Below the pieces are notes generated by a model. It saw only the letters and a program-made list of their open reading frames with translations. It searched no databases and had not been told where the DNA came from. Positions 53,893 through 63,212 of a stretch of 64,000 nt of DNA are shown piece by piece. The stretch is from NCBI RefSeq assembly GCF_001690185.1, contig NZ_LZGN01000022.1, forward strand, positions 1 to 64,000, in the 5' to 3' direction. A program made the position numbers and the translations under genes. How positions within the stretch are numbered: position 1 is the stretch's first letter; each line of letters starts with the position of its first letter. This stretch comes from Gilliamella sp. wkB308 (GTDB lineage Bacteria > Pseudomonadota > Gammaproteobacteria > Enterobacterales > Orbaceae).

Positions 53893-56751
53893 ATGAAAAA
53901 TTCGACTTATAATCCACAAGAAATCGAACAGCCCATTTACCAACATTGGGAACAGAGCGGTTATTTTAAACCCAACGGTGATAAATCCCAGCCTAGCTAT
54001 TGCATAGCGATTCCACCTCCTAATGTGACAGGTAGTTTACATATGGGACATGCGTTCCAACAAACGATTATGGATGCGTTGATCCGGTATCATCGTATGC
54101 AAGGTCATAACACATTATGGCAATCTGGTACTGACCATGCCGGTATTGCAACGCAAATGGTGGTGGAGCGTAAAATCGCCGCCGAAGAAAGTAAAACCCG
54201 TCATGATTATGGTCGTGAAACCTTTATTGAAAAAATTTGGCAATGGAAAGCCGAATCAGGGGGAAGCATTACTAAGCAAATGCGTCGTTTGGGTGATTCG
54301 GTTGATTGGGATCGAGAGCGTTTTACCATGGATGAAGGTTTATCTAATGCCGTTAAAGAGGTATTTGTAAGGCTTTATCAAGAGGATTTAATTTATCGAG
54401 GTAAACGTTTAGTAAACTGGGATCCGAAGTTACGTACAGCTATTTCAGATTTAGAAGTTGAAAATCGTGAAGTAAAAGGGTCTATGTGGCATTTGCGTTA
54501 TCCCTTAGCTGACGGCGCAAAAACTGCTGATGGCAAAGACTATTTAGTGGTTGCAACTACTCGCCCCGAAACGCTATTTGGGGATACCGGTGTGGCTGTT
54601 AATCCTGAAGATCCGCGTTACAAAGATTTAATTGGTCACTATGTGATATTACCTTTTGTTAACCGTCGTATTCCGATTGTTGGTGATAAACATGCTGATA
54701 TGACCAAAGGTACAGGTTGTGTAAAAATTACACCTGCGCATGATTTTAATGACTATGAAGTCGGTCGTCGACATCAATTACCGATGATCAACATTTTTAC
54801 ATTTGACGGTGATATTCGTGCACAAGCTGAAGTTTTTGATACCAATGGTGAAACAAGCGATATCTATTCAACTGATATTCCGTCTGAGTTCCAAAATTTA
54901 GAGCGTTTTGCAGCACGCAAAGCGGTCATTGCTGCATGTGAAGCTCAAGCCATTTTAGAAAAAATCGAACCGCATGATTTAACCATCCCTTATGGCGATC
55001 GTGGTGGCGTTGTTATCGAACCAATGTTAACTGACCAATGGTATGTTCGAGCTAAAGTGTTAGCTGAGCCAGCTATTGATGCGGTGAAAAATGGCGATAT
55101 TCAATTTGTACCAAAACAGTACGAAAACATGTACTTTTCTTGGATGAATGATATTCAAGATTGGTGTATTTCACGTCAATTATGGTGGGGGCATCGTATT
55201 CCTGCTTGGTATGATCAGCAAGGTCGTGTTTATGTTGGACGCGATGAGGCAGAAGTCCGACGTGAAAATAATTTATCTGACGATATTATTTTATCTCAAG
55301 ATGAAGATGTGCTTGATACGTGGTTTTCATCTGCGCTTTGGACATTCTCAACATTAGGTTGGCCAGAAAATACAGATGATTTAGCAACCTTTCATCCAAC
55401 GAATGTTTTAGTTACAGGCTTTGATATCATCTTCTTCTGGGTAGCTAGAATGATCATGATGACCATGCACTTTATTAAAGATAAAAACGGCAAACCTCAA
55501 GTTCCGTTCAAAACAGTCTATGTGACAGGCTTGATTCGTGATGAAGAAGGGCAAAAAATGTCTAAATCTAAAGGAAATGTTATTGATCCTTTAGATATGA
55601 TTGATGGCATATCACTTGCTGATTTACTGGAAAAACGTACGGGTAATATGATGCAACCTCAATTGGCTGAAAAAATAGCCAAACGTACGGAAAAACAGTT
55701 TCCAAACGGGATAGAAGCACATGGTACCGATGCACTACGCTTTACTTTAGCGGCGCTTGCATCAACTGGGCGTGATATCAATTGGGATTTAAAACGTTTA
55801 GAAGGTTATCGTAACTTTTGTAATAAACTTTGGAATGCTAGTCGTTATGTGCTAATGAACACCGAAGCACATGATTGTGGTTTCAAAGGTGGCGATCTGG
55901 CTTACTCATTAGCGGATAAATGGATATTAGCTGAATTTAACCAAACTGTAAAATCTTATCGTGAAGCTTTTGATACCTATCGATTTGATTTAGCTGCTAA
56001 TATTTTATATGAATTTACGTGGAATCAGTTCTGTGACTGGTATTTAGAATTGACTAAATCAGTATTAGCCAATGGTGGACAATCTGAACAACGTGCTGCC
56101 CGTCATACCTTAGTCACCGTTCTTGAGGCATTATTACGACTTGCGCATCCAATTATTCCTTTTATTACAGAAGAGATTTGGCAAAGTGTTAAACCGTTAA
56201 TGGCGATTGAAGCCGATACCATTATGTTACAGCCGATGCCTACATTTGACAGCAAGCATACGGATGACCAAGCCGTTGCGGATATTAACTGGATTAAAGA
56301 TGTGGTTATTGCTGTTCGTAATATTCGTGCTGAGATGAATATTGCACCGAGTAAACCATTGCAACTATTGATTCGTAAAGCTTCGCCTACAGTTCATCGA
56401 ATCATCAGTGATAATATCAATTTCATTGAATCGTTAGCCAGATTATCCGAAATAGTATTATTAGATGAGGGTGAAACGGGGCCATTGTCAGTAACTAAAT
56501 TGGTGGATGGCGCTGAGCTATTAATGCCAATGGCTGGCTTAATTAATAAAGACGATGAATTAGCGCGTCTTGAAAAAGAGATAGCCCGTATTGACGGTGA
56601 AATAGCCCGTATTACCGGTAAATTATCAAATGCTAGTTTTGTAGATAAAGCACCGGCAGCAGTCGTTGCCAAAGAGAAAGAAAAACAACAAGGCTATATT
56701 GATGATAAAACCAAGTTGCAAGAACAATATCTTGCGATAAAAAATTTATAA
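53893..56751 (+). CDS. valS: Valyl-tRNA synthetase
   Basis: ValS joins valine to its tRNA. The 952-aa protein has the class I signatures '[15 protein letters not shown]' (HMGH at about 50-53) and '[16 protein letters not shown]' (KMSKS at 555-559), the editing domain with '[11 protein letters not shown]', and a C-terminal coiled coil ('[20 protein letters not shown]'). The length equals that of E. coli ValS. It is closed by a strong terminator. Confidence 0.97.
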   Translation: MKNSTYNPQEIEQPIYQHWEQSGYFKPNGDKSQPSYCIAIPPPNVTGSLHMGHAFQQTIMDALIRYHRMQGHNTLWQSGTDHAGIATQMVVERKIAAEESKTRHDYGRETFIEKIWQWKAESGGSITKQMRRLGDSVDWDRERFTMDEGLSNAVKEVFVRLYQEDLIYRGKRLVNWDPKLRTAISDLEVENREVKGSMWHLRYPLADGAKTADGKDYLVVATTRPETLFGDTGVAVNPEDPRYKDLIGHYVILPFVNRRIPIVGDKHADMTKGTGCVKITPAHDFNDYEVGRRHQLPMINIFTFDGDIRAQAEVFDTNGETSDIYSTDIPSEFQNLERFAARKAVIAACEAQAILEKIEPHDLTIPYGDRGGVVIEPMLTDQWYVRAKVLAEPAIDAVKNGDIQFVPKQYENMYFSWMNDIQDWCISRQLWWGHRIPAWYDQQGRVYVGRDEAEVRRENNLSDDIILSQDEDVLDTWFSSALWTFSTLGWPENTDDLATFHPTNVLVTGFDIIFFWVARMIMMTMHFIKDKNGKPQVPFKTVYVTGLIRDEEGQKMSKSKGNVIDPLDMIDGISLADLLEKRTGNMMQPQLAEKIAKRTEKQFPNGIEAHGTDALRFTLAALASTGRDINWDLKRLEGYRNFCNKLWNASRYVLMNTEAHDCGFKGGDLAYSLADKWILAEFNQTVKSYREAFDTYRFDLAANILYEFTWNQFCDWYLELTKSVLANGGQSEQRAARHTLVTVLEALLRLAHPIIPFITEEIWQSVKPLMAIEADTIMLQPMPTFDSKHTDDQAVADINWIKDVVIAVRNIRAEMNIAPSKPLQLLIRKASPTVHRIISDNINFIESLARLSEIVLLDEGETGPLSVTKLVDGAELLMPMAGLINKDDELARLEKEIARIDGEIARITGKLSNASFVDKAPAAVVAKEKEKQQGYIDDKTKLQEQYLAIKNL

Positions 56752-56761
56752 TCTTGCCAAT

Positions 56762-56794
56762 AAAATCTCTCGCTAATTTAGCGAGAGATTTTTT
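56762..56794 (+). terminator. Rho-independent terminator after valS
   Basis: AAAATCTCTCGCT (56762-56774), loop of 5, AGCGAGAGATTTT (56780-56792), running into T's. The following 56795-56986 is AT-rich without a gene. Confidence 0.9.
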
Positions 56795-56986
56795 ACCTAG
56801 CTCCATTACTGCTTATCGATGATAGCTAAAATTGTATATTAACTGAGCACTATTAAGGTTGATAAAGTACCACCACTATAAAATAATATATGTTGTATTT
56901 GCAATTAAAACATATGGGCGTTAAAGTAAGAAACGATATATTAAGATTAATATCAATGTTTTACAAAAAAAATTGGTGTTGCTAAT

Positions 56987-57015
56987 TTGCTTTTGAATTA
57001 AGTTTACTATATACT
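56987..57015 (+). promoter_or_regulatory. Predicted promoter of tRNA-Lys
   Basis: TTGCTT (56987-56992), 17-bp spacer, TATACT (57010-57015), with the tRNA starting 15 bp downstream. Confidence 0.55.
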
Positions 57016-57029
57016 TCGAAATACTTTAT

Positions 57030-57105
57030 GGGTTGTTAGCTCAGTCGGTAGAGCAGTTGACTCTTAATCAATTGGTCGCGGGTTCGATCCCCTCACAACC
57101 CACCA
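57030..57105 (+). tRNA. tRNA-Lys (anticodon CTT), likely prophage attachment site
   Basis: A 76-nt cloverleaf: acceptor GGGTTGT/ACAACCC, anticodon loop CTCTTAA so anticodon CTT, encoded CCA (57103-57105). The rest is close to E. coli tRNA-Lys, whose anticodon is TTT. The T-stem GCGGG/CCCTC has one C-T mismatch. A phage integrase gene ends 24 bp downstream and points toward the tRNA, so its 3' part is the probable attB/attL. The other junction lies outside the window. Confidence 0.9.
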
Positions 57106-57128
57106 TAAAGTTATGATTTATAAGTATT

Positions 57129-58175
57129 TTATGCTGTATGTAAAATTGTGCCGTTAATGTCAATTGTGCTTTGTGTCGCAAATGTGACATTACTGCCGTA
57201 CTGTAGCAAGTGTTCGGCGTTCAAGTGGGCGTATTTTTTCACCATTTCTATCGTCTCCCATCCGCCAAGATCTTTGAGCGTATAGAGTGGTGTACCCGCT
57301 TGAACATGCCAGCTTGCCCACGTGTGACGTAAATCATGAAATGTGAAATCCTGTATACCGGACAATTCACACGCCTTATTAAAATCACGACGATCAATGT
57401 CATAAACTCGTTTTAGCGTTTCTCGCGTAAAAACATACTCACAATCATTTTTTAAACGTCGTTTTCGTATCAACGCTAATGCGTCGGAGTTTAATATCAG
57501 TGGACGCGCTTTACTGGATTTTGCATTATCATTTGTGACTGATGCTATCCTGTTAACTACATCCACATTATGCCATGTCATCGTAAAAATTTCGGTCATA
57601 CGTGCACCAGTTGATAACGCAAACGAGCATACGTCTTTCATCCAGTCCAGACTTAGATTCTGAATGAGCAAAACCGCTTTTTCTCGTGTTATCCACCTAA
57701 CCCGTACATTCGGCTCCTTGGATCGTGGTACATACGGGACGGCAACGATCCAGCCCGATTTGTGTGCCAATGAAAACATGCGCATTATGTCCGCTCGATA
57801 TCTGTTTAATGTCGCATTGGAGACGGGCTTACCCGTTCTTTCAACTTTCACAGGTAGAGATTCACGGATTTCCTCACCTGTGATTGATGATAATTCTCGA
57901 CCAGAAAAATGCTTCAAAAAATATTCAGCCCGTGACTGTTTTGTTTTGAAACTTTTTTGATCTTGACCGTCTCGTAAAAATAAAATAACCGCCTCTTCAA
58001 AAAGTCGCTCTGGTTTTTTATTTAATCTCGACATCTCCCACAACTCAGCCTTTAATCGATCATGATATTCTAACGCTTGTTTTTTGTCGGTCGTGCCAGT
58101 AGATCGCCTAATTCTTTTGCCACCCGGTGCGACGATGTCAATGTGCCATACATCGCCTCGCTTTTTAATTGACAT
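57129..58175 (-). CDS. Prophage tyrosine-recombinase integrase (348 aa)
   Basis: This protein integrates and, with an excisionase, removes the prophage. It has an N-terminal arm-binding part ('MSIKKRGDVWHIDIVAPGGK'), a core-binding domain (about 55-150), and a catalytic domain with Arg192 ('STGARMTEIF'), His280-x-x-Arg283 ('FHDLRHTWASWH'), Trp306 in the place of the second His ('LGGWETIE') and Tyr315 ('VKKYAHL'). AGGAGG lies 7 bp before the ATG, inside the upstream gene. It ends 24 bp from tRNA-Lys. Confidence 0.95.
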   Translation of the reverse strand: MSIKKRGDVWHIDIVAPGGKRIRRSTGTTDKKQALEYHDRLKAELWEMSRLNKKPERLFEEAVILFLRDGQDQKSFKTKQSRAEYFLKHFSGRELSSITGEEIRESLPVKVERTGKPVSNATLNRYRADIMRMFSLAHKSGWIVAVPYVPRSKEPNVRVRWITREKAVLLIQNLSLDWMKDVCSFALSTGARMTEIFTMTWHNVDVVNRIASVTNDNAKSSKARPLILNSDALALIRKRRLKNDCEYVFTRETLKRVYDIDRRDFNKACELSGIQDFTFHDLRHTWASWHVQAGTPLYTLKDLGGWETIEMVKKYAHLNAEHLLQYGSNVTFATQSTIDINGTILHTA

Positions 58176-58399
58176 TTTTTTACCTCCTTTTTCTTAGAGG
58201 TTAGCCGGTTGGCATTATGAATTGATTTAAACTTTTCTTCAAATTCTTTTTTATAGGCTAACCATTTGCCAACTTTTCTTTTAGATTCAGATTGAGATTC
58301 AGATTGAGACGAAAAACCGTACTCAATTTTTCGTTCATAAAGGTATGAGTACGATAATTTCGAAATTTGTGAAGCTTCTTTTAGGGTTATAATTTCCAT
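58070..58399 (-). CDS. Excisionase-like / helix-turn-helix protein (109 aa)
   Basis: The N-terminus 'MEIITLKEASQISKLSYSYLY' resembles the MerR-like helix-turn-helix of excisionases and AlpA proteins ('LKEAA...SxxTLYr'). 'SSQSESQSESK' is a short repeat. Its last 106 bp overlap the start of the integrase in another frame, as in lambda xis-int. 'gaggtgat' precedes the ATG. Being directly upstream of int fits an excisionase or directionality factor; DNA-bending activity is inferred. Confidence 0.7.
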   Translation of the reverse strand: MEIITLKEASQISKLSYSYLYERKIEYGFSSQSESQSESKRKVGKWLAYKKEFEEKFKSIHNANRLTSKKKEVKKCQLKSEAMYGTLTSSHRVAKELGDLLARPTKNKR

Positions 58400-58407
58400 T
58401 AATCACC

Positions 58408-58767
58408 TCATTTAATTGTTACTATCACACCGTTTTTTATCACCGCACGCATATCAATGCATTTAACCGGTATAATCCCGTCACCCAATTTTGTGTAAAT
58501 CGGCAGAACGTCATCAATTATTTGTTGATTAATTTCACCTAAATCTATTCCAAATAAACGCTCCAGCACCCTAATAGTTGCATGTTCACTAACTATTAAT
58601 TGATTATTGTGTGATAGCTCGTTGATTTTTGTTTGCGTTTCTAAAATTTCTGTTTTAATCTGGTTGTAACGTTGTTGGCAGTCCGCTAATTCCGCGCCTA
58701 TAACGTCCTGTTTAGATTTTAATTTTTTTAGCTGAGTTTGATATTTTTTTAATGTGTTACTGATCAC
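58408..58767 (-). CDS. Phage protein with coiled coil (119 aa)
   Basis: Residues 1-52 form a coiled coil ('LKKYQTQLKKLKSKQDVIG'), followed by a small domain 'SEHATIRVLERLFGIDLGEI' ... 'GDGIIPVKCIDMRAVIKNGV'. I have seen this second part in uncharacterised phage proteins, with no known function. It overlaps the DUF3850 gene by 11 bp, so the two are translationally linked. Confidence 0.65.
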   Translation of the reverse strand: MISNTLKKYQTQLKKLKSKQDVIGAELADCQQRYNQIKTEILETQTKINELSHNNQLIVSEHATIRVLERLFGIDLGEINQQIIDDVLPIYTKLGDGIIPVKCIDMRAVIKNGVIVTIK

Positions 58768-59080
58768 GTTCGTTCTCCTTTGCCACTGTCGCCTTATCGC
58801 GGGTTAGATTCAAAACTCGTGCAATACTCAGTATTACATAACCTTTTTGTAAATATTTTTCATCATCTAGAATGTGAGTTACACACACTCTAATAAAATT
58901 ACCTGTAAACAATGATTTTTCATCGTTCCATTCTTGTAAAATCAATATATCGTTTACGTGATAATCTCTATCGTTGTAGCGTACTTCGAATTTTTTGTTG
59001 CCACTTACTACATCTCTAAAATGTTTTGGTAATATTTTCAGTTTGTGTGTTGTTTCTCTATTGTTTAATTGTTTTACCAT
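58757..59080 (-). CDS. DUF3850 protein (ASCH/PUA-like)
   Basis: 'THKLKILPKHFRDVVSGNKK' and 'FEVRYNDRDYHVNDILILQE' followed by 'GYVILSI' is the DUF3850 pattern, an ASCH-like small domain thought to bind RNA. It is common in phages next to modification and recombination genes. The role is unknown. Confidence 0.82.
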   Translation of the reverse strand: MVKQLNNRETTHKLKILPKHFRDVVSGNKKFEVRYNDRDYHVNDILILQEWNDEKSLFTGNFIRVCVTHILDDEKYLQKGYVILSIARVLNLTRDKATVAKENERDQ

Positions 59081-59092
59081 CGTGTTCTTTCT

Positions 59093-60010
59093 CTAAATAA
59101 CTATACTGTTCATATGTTTTAAAATGTGAGCTATAACATCAACCGTCCAGCCGTTACCCAGCATTTTATAACGCTGGGTATTGCTAACGCCTGCTGTGTA
59201 GTTGTCTGGTAATGTTTGGAGGCGTTCACACTCGATAGTTGAGTACCTGCGCGTTGATAGTGGAGCATGGACGACATCCATATCAGAATGATTTCCACCT
59301 GAATGCCCCCCGGCAGTTAAACACCCGGACTTATCCTGATTTAATTTCAAATCGCCTTTTTTTGATATTATTTGGTATGGTGAATCCCATTCCTGCCTAC
59401 TGCCTACAGGCGAATTTACCCCCCCAACTCGTAGGGATTTTGATTTATCTCTAACCCGAATGCCAATCGGGCAGTCGGGTAGGTTTTGCAAAATGCTGTT
59501 TAACAAAATTTTTTTATCTGCGGGTTGTTCTACATTCCAGTTACACCAATACAATCGCTGGCGGTTTTGCGCTGATACCAACGCACTATTAATCATGACC
59601 GGCTCAACGCCTACAATTGACGTAATCACGTTTTCATACTCTTTTTTCATTCTAACGTTTTCGAGCAGAAAACTGACATCAGGATTGAGAGACTGAACGT
59701 GTGCCAATATTTCAGCAAATCTAAAAAACAACGCTGAGCGTTTGTCGTCAAATGCTAATTGTTTACCCGCGAACGAGAACCCCTGACAGGGAGAGCCCGC
59801 TAATATCAAATCAATATCGGACCAGGGAATATCCCAGTTTTCCCAGTTATTTATATCGCCAAGCCGGATTATGTCTGGGTAATTATTTTGGCTAACTTGT
59901 GTTGCGTATTTGTCAATTTCGCTAGCATAATATTTAGAGACGGGAATATCGGCACGTTCGAGCGCAACACGACCGCAACTCATGCCGTCGAATAGTGATA
60001 GTACATTCAT
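59093..60010 (-). CDS. Phage DNA (cytosine-5-)-methyltransferase (305 aa)
   Basis: The protein has motif I 'VLSLFDGMSCGRVALE' (SAM binding), motif IV 'AGSPCQGFSFAG' with catalytic Cys75, motif VI 'LLENVRM' (Glu117), motif VIII 'QNRQRLYW' and motif X 'MLGNGWTVDVIAHI'. The recognition domain between VIII and X is short. No restriction enzyme lies nearby, so it is an orphan methylase, probably for protection of phage DNA. Confidence 0.93.
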   Translation of the reverse strand: MNVLSLFDGMSCGRVALERADIPVSKYYASEIDKYATQVSQNNYPDIIRLGDINNWENWDIPWSDIDLILAGSPCQGFSFAGKQLAFDDKRSALFFRFAEILAHVQSLNPDVSFLLENVRMKKEYENVITSIVGVEPVMINSALVSAQNRQRLYWCNWNVEQPADKKILLNSILQNLPDCPIGIRVRDKSKSLRVGGVNSPVGSRQEWDSPYQIISKKGDLKLNQDKSGCLTAGGHSGGNHSDMDVVHAPLSTRRYSTIECERLQTLPDNYTAGVSNTQRYKMLGNGWTVDVIAHILKHMNSIVI

Positions 60011-60030
60011 ATAAAACCTTTTTGAAAAAT

Positions 60031-60053
60031 TAAAAAACCGCTACATGAGCGGC
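60031..60053 (-). terminator. Terminator between ssb and the C5 methylase gene
   Basis: On the minus strand CCGCT, loop CATGT, AGCGG followed by TTTTTTA. The five-base stem may be extended by one G-T pair. Confidence 0.7.
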
Positions 60054-60074
60054 TGGGTTAGCAATTAAATAGAA

Positions 60075-60467
60075 TTAAAAAGGTATATCGTCGTCGAATT
60101 CCATTGCGGGCGGTGGCGATGGTTGAGTGTTTGGTGTTTGCTGGTCCTGCTCTGCATTTACTTTTTTAGAGGTTTGGATTTGTAAAACTCGTAAACATGG
60201 TTTTGAATGGGTAACCCCCTCAGCTTGCCACTCCTCAATGTAGAACTCCCCGCTAACCGCAACTAAATCCCCCTTTTTGATATACGGAGCATAACCTTCT
60301 GCAACTTTCCCCCACATTACACATTTTATCCATGCGGTTTTTTGTTTGTCACCATACCCGGACTTAACAGGTAAACTAAACTCGCCAATCGCCGTACCGT
60401 TTTGTGTATACCGTAATGTCGCATCTTGTCCGGCGTGTCCTGTTGCTGTCAAAGTGTTAATCGCCAT
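60075..60467 (-). CDS. ssb: Phage single-stranded DNA-binding protein
   Basis: SSB covers single strands in replication and recombination. The 130-aa protein has the OB fold ('LTATGHAGQDATLRYTQNGT', 'AWIKCVMWGKVAE', 'GDLVAVSGEFYIEEW'), a Pro/Gln-rich linker and the acidic tip 'EFDDDIPF', which recruits partner proteins. It is shorter than host SSB, as usual for phage copies. 'ggag' lies 8 bp before the ATG; it overlaps the upstream gene by 11 bp. Confidence 0.93.
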   Translation of the reverse strand: MAINTLTATGHAGQDATLRYTQNGTAIGEFSLPVKSGYGDKQKTAWIKCVMWGKVAEGYAPYIKKGDLVAVSGEFYIEEWQAEGVTHSKPCLRVLQIQTSKKVNAEQDQQTPNTQPSPPPAMEFDDDIPF

Positions 60468-60810
60468 TGTTATTCTCCGGCTGTTGAATTGTTTGGTCTA
60501 CAGAATAAGAATTTCTCTCCTTCTCCATCACCTTGTGCATCTCATTCAGCACTAAAAGAAGCGATTCTTTCAATTCATCGAGATTGTCAAAATTACATCC
60601 AGCCTCACCAATTGGTTTTAATTCCAGAACAGCATCGATTGAGTGTACTCTCTCTTTTATCTCACCCCAACAAATATCAATATCATCAATGCCGCCATTT
60701 TGCGTATATGAATCCAAGCATTCTTGAGCGTGATTTTTCGCTTCTTCTGCTGTATCGTGATATTCAACACCATTACCGTGATGGTCATAACTAAAATATT
60801 TCATAATCAT
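60457..60810 (-). CDS. Phage protein of unknown function (117 aa)
   Basis: '[20 protein letters not shown]' and '[13 protein letters not shown]' ... '[11 protein letters not shown]' are seen in small early proteins of lambda-like phages. No domain is known to me. It may begin at Met1 (60810) or Met3 (60804). It overlaps the genes before (4 bp) and after (11 bp). Confidence 0.65.
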
Positions 60811-60989
60811 TGTTCTTTGTCACTCTCCAGCAGTTGAGTTATTGGCTCTTCAGAATGAAAATTTTTAGAATTTTCTAATCCCTCCAGCATTGCGAAGAGC
60901 GCCTTTTCCTCTATAAAGTTTGAGTTACCGCGTTTATTAAACGTAAATTTGACTTCACCATTTTTATTTTCAATTTTTACAACAATCAT
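60807..60989 (-). CDS. Small phage protein of unknown function (60 aa)
   Basis: A 60-residue acidic protein ('[20 protein letters not shown]', then helix-like '[13 protein letters not shown]'). It is unrecognised; coding is supported by tight packing with both neighbours (3-bp gap and 4-bp overlap). Confidence 0.55.
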
Positions 60990-60992
60990 GAT

Positions 60993-61349
60993 TTACTCCT
61001 TTATATATATTCCGCTGTCTACGAGATTAGGGAGATTAGCATCAATCAGTTCTTGCTGGTACGCATCCTTATCTCCTACCGCTTCATATTCAGTTTTATC
61101 AATTTCAATCCTTTCTTCATTTTTTAATGAGCCAATCTGCGCATATACAACAAAAGTTATTTTGCCCTGCTTCTCAAAATTAACCTCGCTTACTTCAAAC
61201 GTTGTTTCGCTGATAGCTCTTTGTGAGGATATGTAACTAAACGGCTCATCCTCTAACTGACACAATGCCGATTCTTGAGTTTCAGCTTCAATTTCAAATT
61301 GGTATTTTGCTTCTGTAGTTATTAAAAAAGTGCCTGTAAATCTAGCCAT
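60993..61349 (-). CDS. Phage protein of unknown function (118 aa)
   Basis: A 118-aa acidic protein with beta-like N-terminus ('RFTGTFLITTEAKYQFEIEA') and a helical tail. It is not recognised. It overlaps the preceding gene by 8 bp. Confidence 0.55.
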   Translation of the reverse strand: MARFTGTFLITTEAKYQFEIEAETQESALCQLEDEPFSYISSQRAISETTFEVSEVNFEKQGKITFVVYAQIGSLKNEERIEIDKTEYEAVGDKDAYQQELIDANLPNLVDSGIYIKE

Positions 61350-61533
61350 TAACCACCCCCAACATAGCTTTTATTTCCTCATAGGATTCATCGACAAATA
61401 TATTTCGACCAATATTGTGATCCATAATATTTACCTGATCGAAATACTCATTAGGCGGAATAATATCCATTCCCACGCCTACGCAAATTACTATTTTTTT
61501 GCCTTTTTCTGTTACCTCAATAAATTTAGACAT
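61342..61533 (-). CDS. Small phage protein of unknown function (63 aa)
   Basis: 'MSKFIEVTEKGKKIVICVGV' and 'FVDESYEEIKAMLG' form a pattern common in short phage proteins, roughly FlbD-like in shape. No function known. It overlaps the adenine methylase gene by 8 bp. Confidence 0.55.
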   Translation of the reverse strand: MSKFIEVTEKGKKIVICVGVGMDIIPPNEYFDQVNIMDHNIGRNIFVDESYEEIKAMLGVVNG

Positions 61534-62080
61534 TATTTAAGCCTCTCTCATAATTAACTATTACATTTCCGCATTTAAACGGTACAATTAAAATTAAACA
61601 TGTTTCAAAATTACAGCTATTAACTGGTTTTGTGCCGTCAGGTAATAAATACTGATAACGCCCGTCAGGAACATAAATAATGCAGTTTTGACCGTGTACG
61701 TTTTCATGCCATTGTTTGGTTATTGGAGTGTACGGCAAGACCATTAAAACCTGCTTCCCCCACTTGCTCACTTGCTCAACCGCTTTCTTAAAAAATTCCC
61801 ACTTTTTGGAAAATGGCGGATTACAAAATGACGTCGTGAAAATTGGACCGGAGCAATCGGAATAATTATCCGAAAACCAATCTACATCGGATAACGCATC
61901 TTGATTTTCTAACAAGCACCAACTGCTTCTTGGTATTTGAACGCTTTCATCTGAGCAACAAACATCAATATCAAACCCTCTAGCACCGATTAGATTCAAT
62001 GCGTCATCGATTAATTCTGGTGGCGTTCGCCAAAAATCTTTACTTTGTTTATCTGTTTGTGATTTGTTTATGATTGCCAT
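61526..62080 (-). CDS. Phage N6-adenine DNA methyltransferase (Dam, PF05869-like)
   Basis: 'DFWRTPPELIDDALNLIG' is typical for the start of the phage Dam family, followed by 'FDIDVCCSDESV' and the catalytic 'FCNPPF' motif (Asn87-Pro-Pro-Phe90, an NPPF variant of DPPY). 184 aa is the usual length. Together with the C5 methylase it gives this phage two kinds of DNA marks. Its leader contains GTGAC-GGTA-GTCAC and further small stems (62100-62160). Confidence 0.9.
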   Translation of the reverse strand: MAIINKSQTDKQSKDFWRTPPELIDDALNLIGARGFDIDVCCSDESVQIPRSSWCLLENQDALSDVDWFSDNYSDCSGPIFTTSFCNPPFSKKWEFFKKAVEQVSKWGKQVLMVLPYTPITKQWHENVHGQNCIIYVPDGRYQYLLPDGTKPVNSCNFETCLILIVPFKCGNVIVNYERGLNNV

Positions 62081-62212
62081 ATTTTAAATGTACCTCTGAT
62101 GTAGTAGGGCGGGTGTCACTCTGTCGCCAACGGCGTGACTACCGTCACATGGAAACGAAAGGGGGGCTTGTATATTTCAAATTAATGGGCTAAACCCTAA
62201 GGAGGGGTCATT

Positions 62213-62272
62213 ATGGCTAACATTAATTATCCGCGCATATACCAGACGCAAATCAAAATTACGGAATGCTAA
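62213..62272 (+). CDS. Plus-strand 19-codon ORF with strong ribosome site
   Basis: ATG 62213 has AGGAGGGG 5 bp upstream, and the frame (residues 'MANINYPRIYQTQIK' and on) ends at TAA 62270. Its end overlaps the 3' end of rdgC on the other strand. All other prophage genes here are on the minus strand. It may be a small antisense-encoded peptide, or the purine run may be chance. Confidence 0.3.
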   Translation: MANINYPRIYQTQIKITEC

Positions 62273-63179
62273 CCAGGATATTTTTTATATCCTCGATAGT
62301 TTTGGATAGTACATTCGCCATGATAAAAAAATCGGCTTCTAATTTTTTATCAAATTCATCCGCACCAATATCTTCATTTTCATCTAAAATACTAGGCTCA
62401 AATTTGATTTGTTTAAAAGTGTAGTTATTACAAAGGCTAAAATTCACACCTCTTTCATCGAAAATTTTTACTTTTGTTATCCATTTACCCGAATCAAAAT
62501 GTATCATCATTTCGTCGCTGGTGATTTCTTGATTCTTGCAGCTAATAATCCCGTTCCCTTCTAGTGGGTCTTTTAATTCAGCTTGATCGCCCAATATAAA
62601 ATGGGCAAATTTCAGCTTTTCCCTTGCCCAAATAGTCATGATTTGCTCAAGTGGTTTTTCAATGGATAGTGGCGTTAATGAAAGTGCAAGTGCTCCCATT
62701 TCTTTGCGTAAGATAGCTAAAATATCTTCCGCTTGTTTAAAGCTACTAGCATCAAGAATAATTCGTTTATTTATGGTATCTATCCATACCCAGTAATGCG
62801 TACATTTGCTAAATGCTCTAGCAATAAGGTCGATCTTGACTTCATCTTTTAACTTTGCCTTTTCATTTTTAGTTGGCTTTCTACCGAGTGCTTGCTCTTG
62901 TTTATCAATTTTTTCAAGTAGAGCTTGTTTGATAACGGTAGCCGGTAAAAGTTTTGTTTCTTTTTTTATACGCAATAAAAGTTGACCTTGCACATCAATG
63001 ATAAAATCGTTTTGATTCTTGTCGTTATACGGTGAAACCCAACCTATTTTTTCGGTATCTAAACTACTGCAAGGGGTAAAAGGTACCGACTTGACAGCTT
63101 CTTTAAGCTTATCTCGATTAAGCAATGTGTTATTATCATTATCAATCTGATAGATAATTGCGTTTTTAAACCAAACCAT
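62259..63179 (-). CDS. rdgC: Recombination-associated protein RdgC (prophage copy)
   Basis: RdgC forms a ring around double-stranded DNA and restrains RecA. The 306-aa protein matches E. coli RdgC along its length by memory: 'MVWFKNAIIYQI', 'VPFTPCSSLDTEKIGWVSP', 'LLPATVIKQALLEKI', 'LKDEVKIDLIARAFSK', 'VWIDTINKRIILDASS' and 'ADFFIMANVLSKTIEDI'. CGGAG precedes the ATG. A copy inside a prophage next to an exonuclease suggests it adjusts host recombination for the phage, in the way that Gam or Abc proteins do in others; this is inference. Confidence 0.93.
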   Translation of the reverse strand: MVWFKNAIIYQIDNDNNTLLNRDKLKEAVKSVPFTPCSSLDTEKIGWVSPYNDKNQNDFIIDVQGQLLLRIKKETKLLPATVIKQALLEKIDKQEQALGRKPTKNEKAKLKDEVKIDLIARAFSKCTHYWVWIDTINKRIILDASSFKQAEDILAILRKEMGALALSLTPLSIEKPLEQIMTIWAREKLKFAHFILGDQAELKDPLEGNGIISCKNQEITSDEMMIHFDSGKWITKVKIFDERGVNFSLCNNYTFKQIKFEPSILDENEDIGADEFDKKLEADFFIMANVLSKTIEDIKNILVSIP

Positions 63180-63191
63180 AAAATTCTCCGT

Positions 63192-63212
63192 AAAAAACCG
63201 TCACAAGGACGG
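63192..63212 (-). terminator. Terminator between the exonuclease gene and rdgC
   Basis: On the minus strand CCGTC, loop CTTGT, GACGG followed by TTTTTTA; it includes the exonuclease stop codon, so rdgC depends on read-through or its own promoter. Confidence 0.7.
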
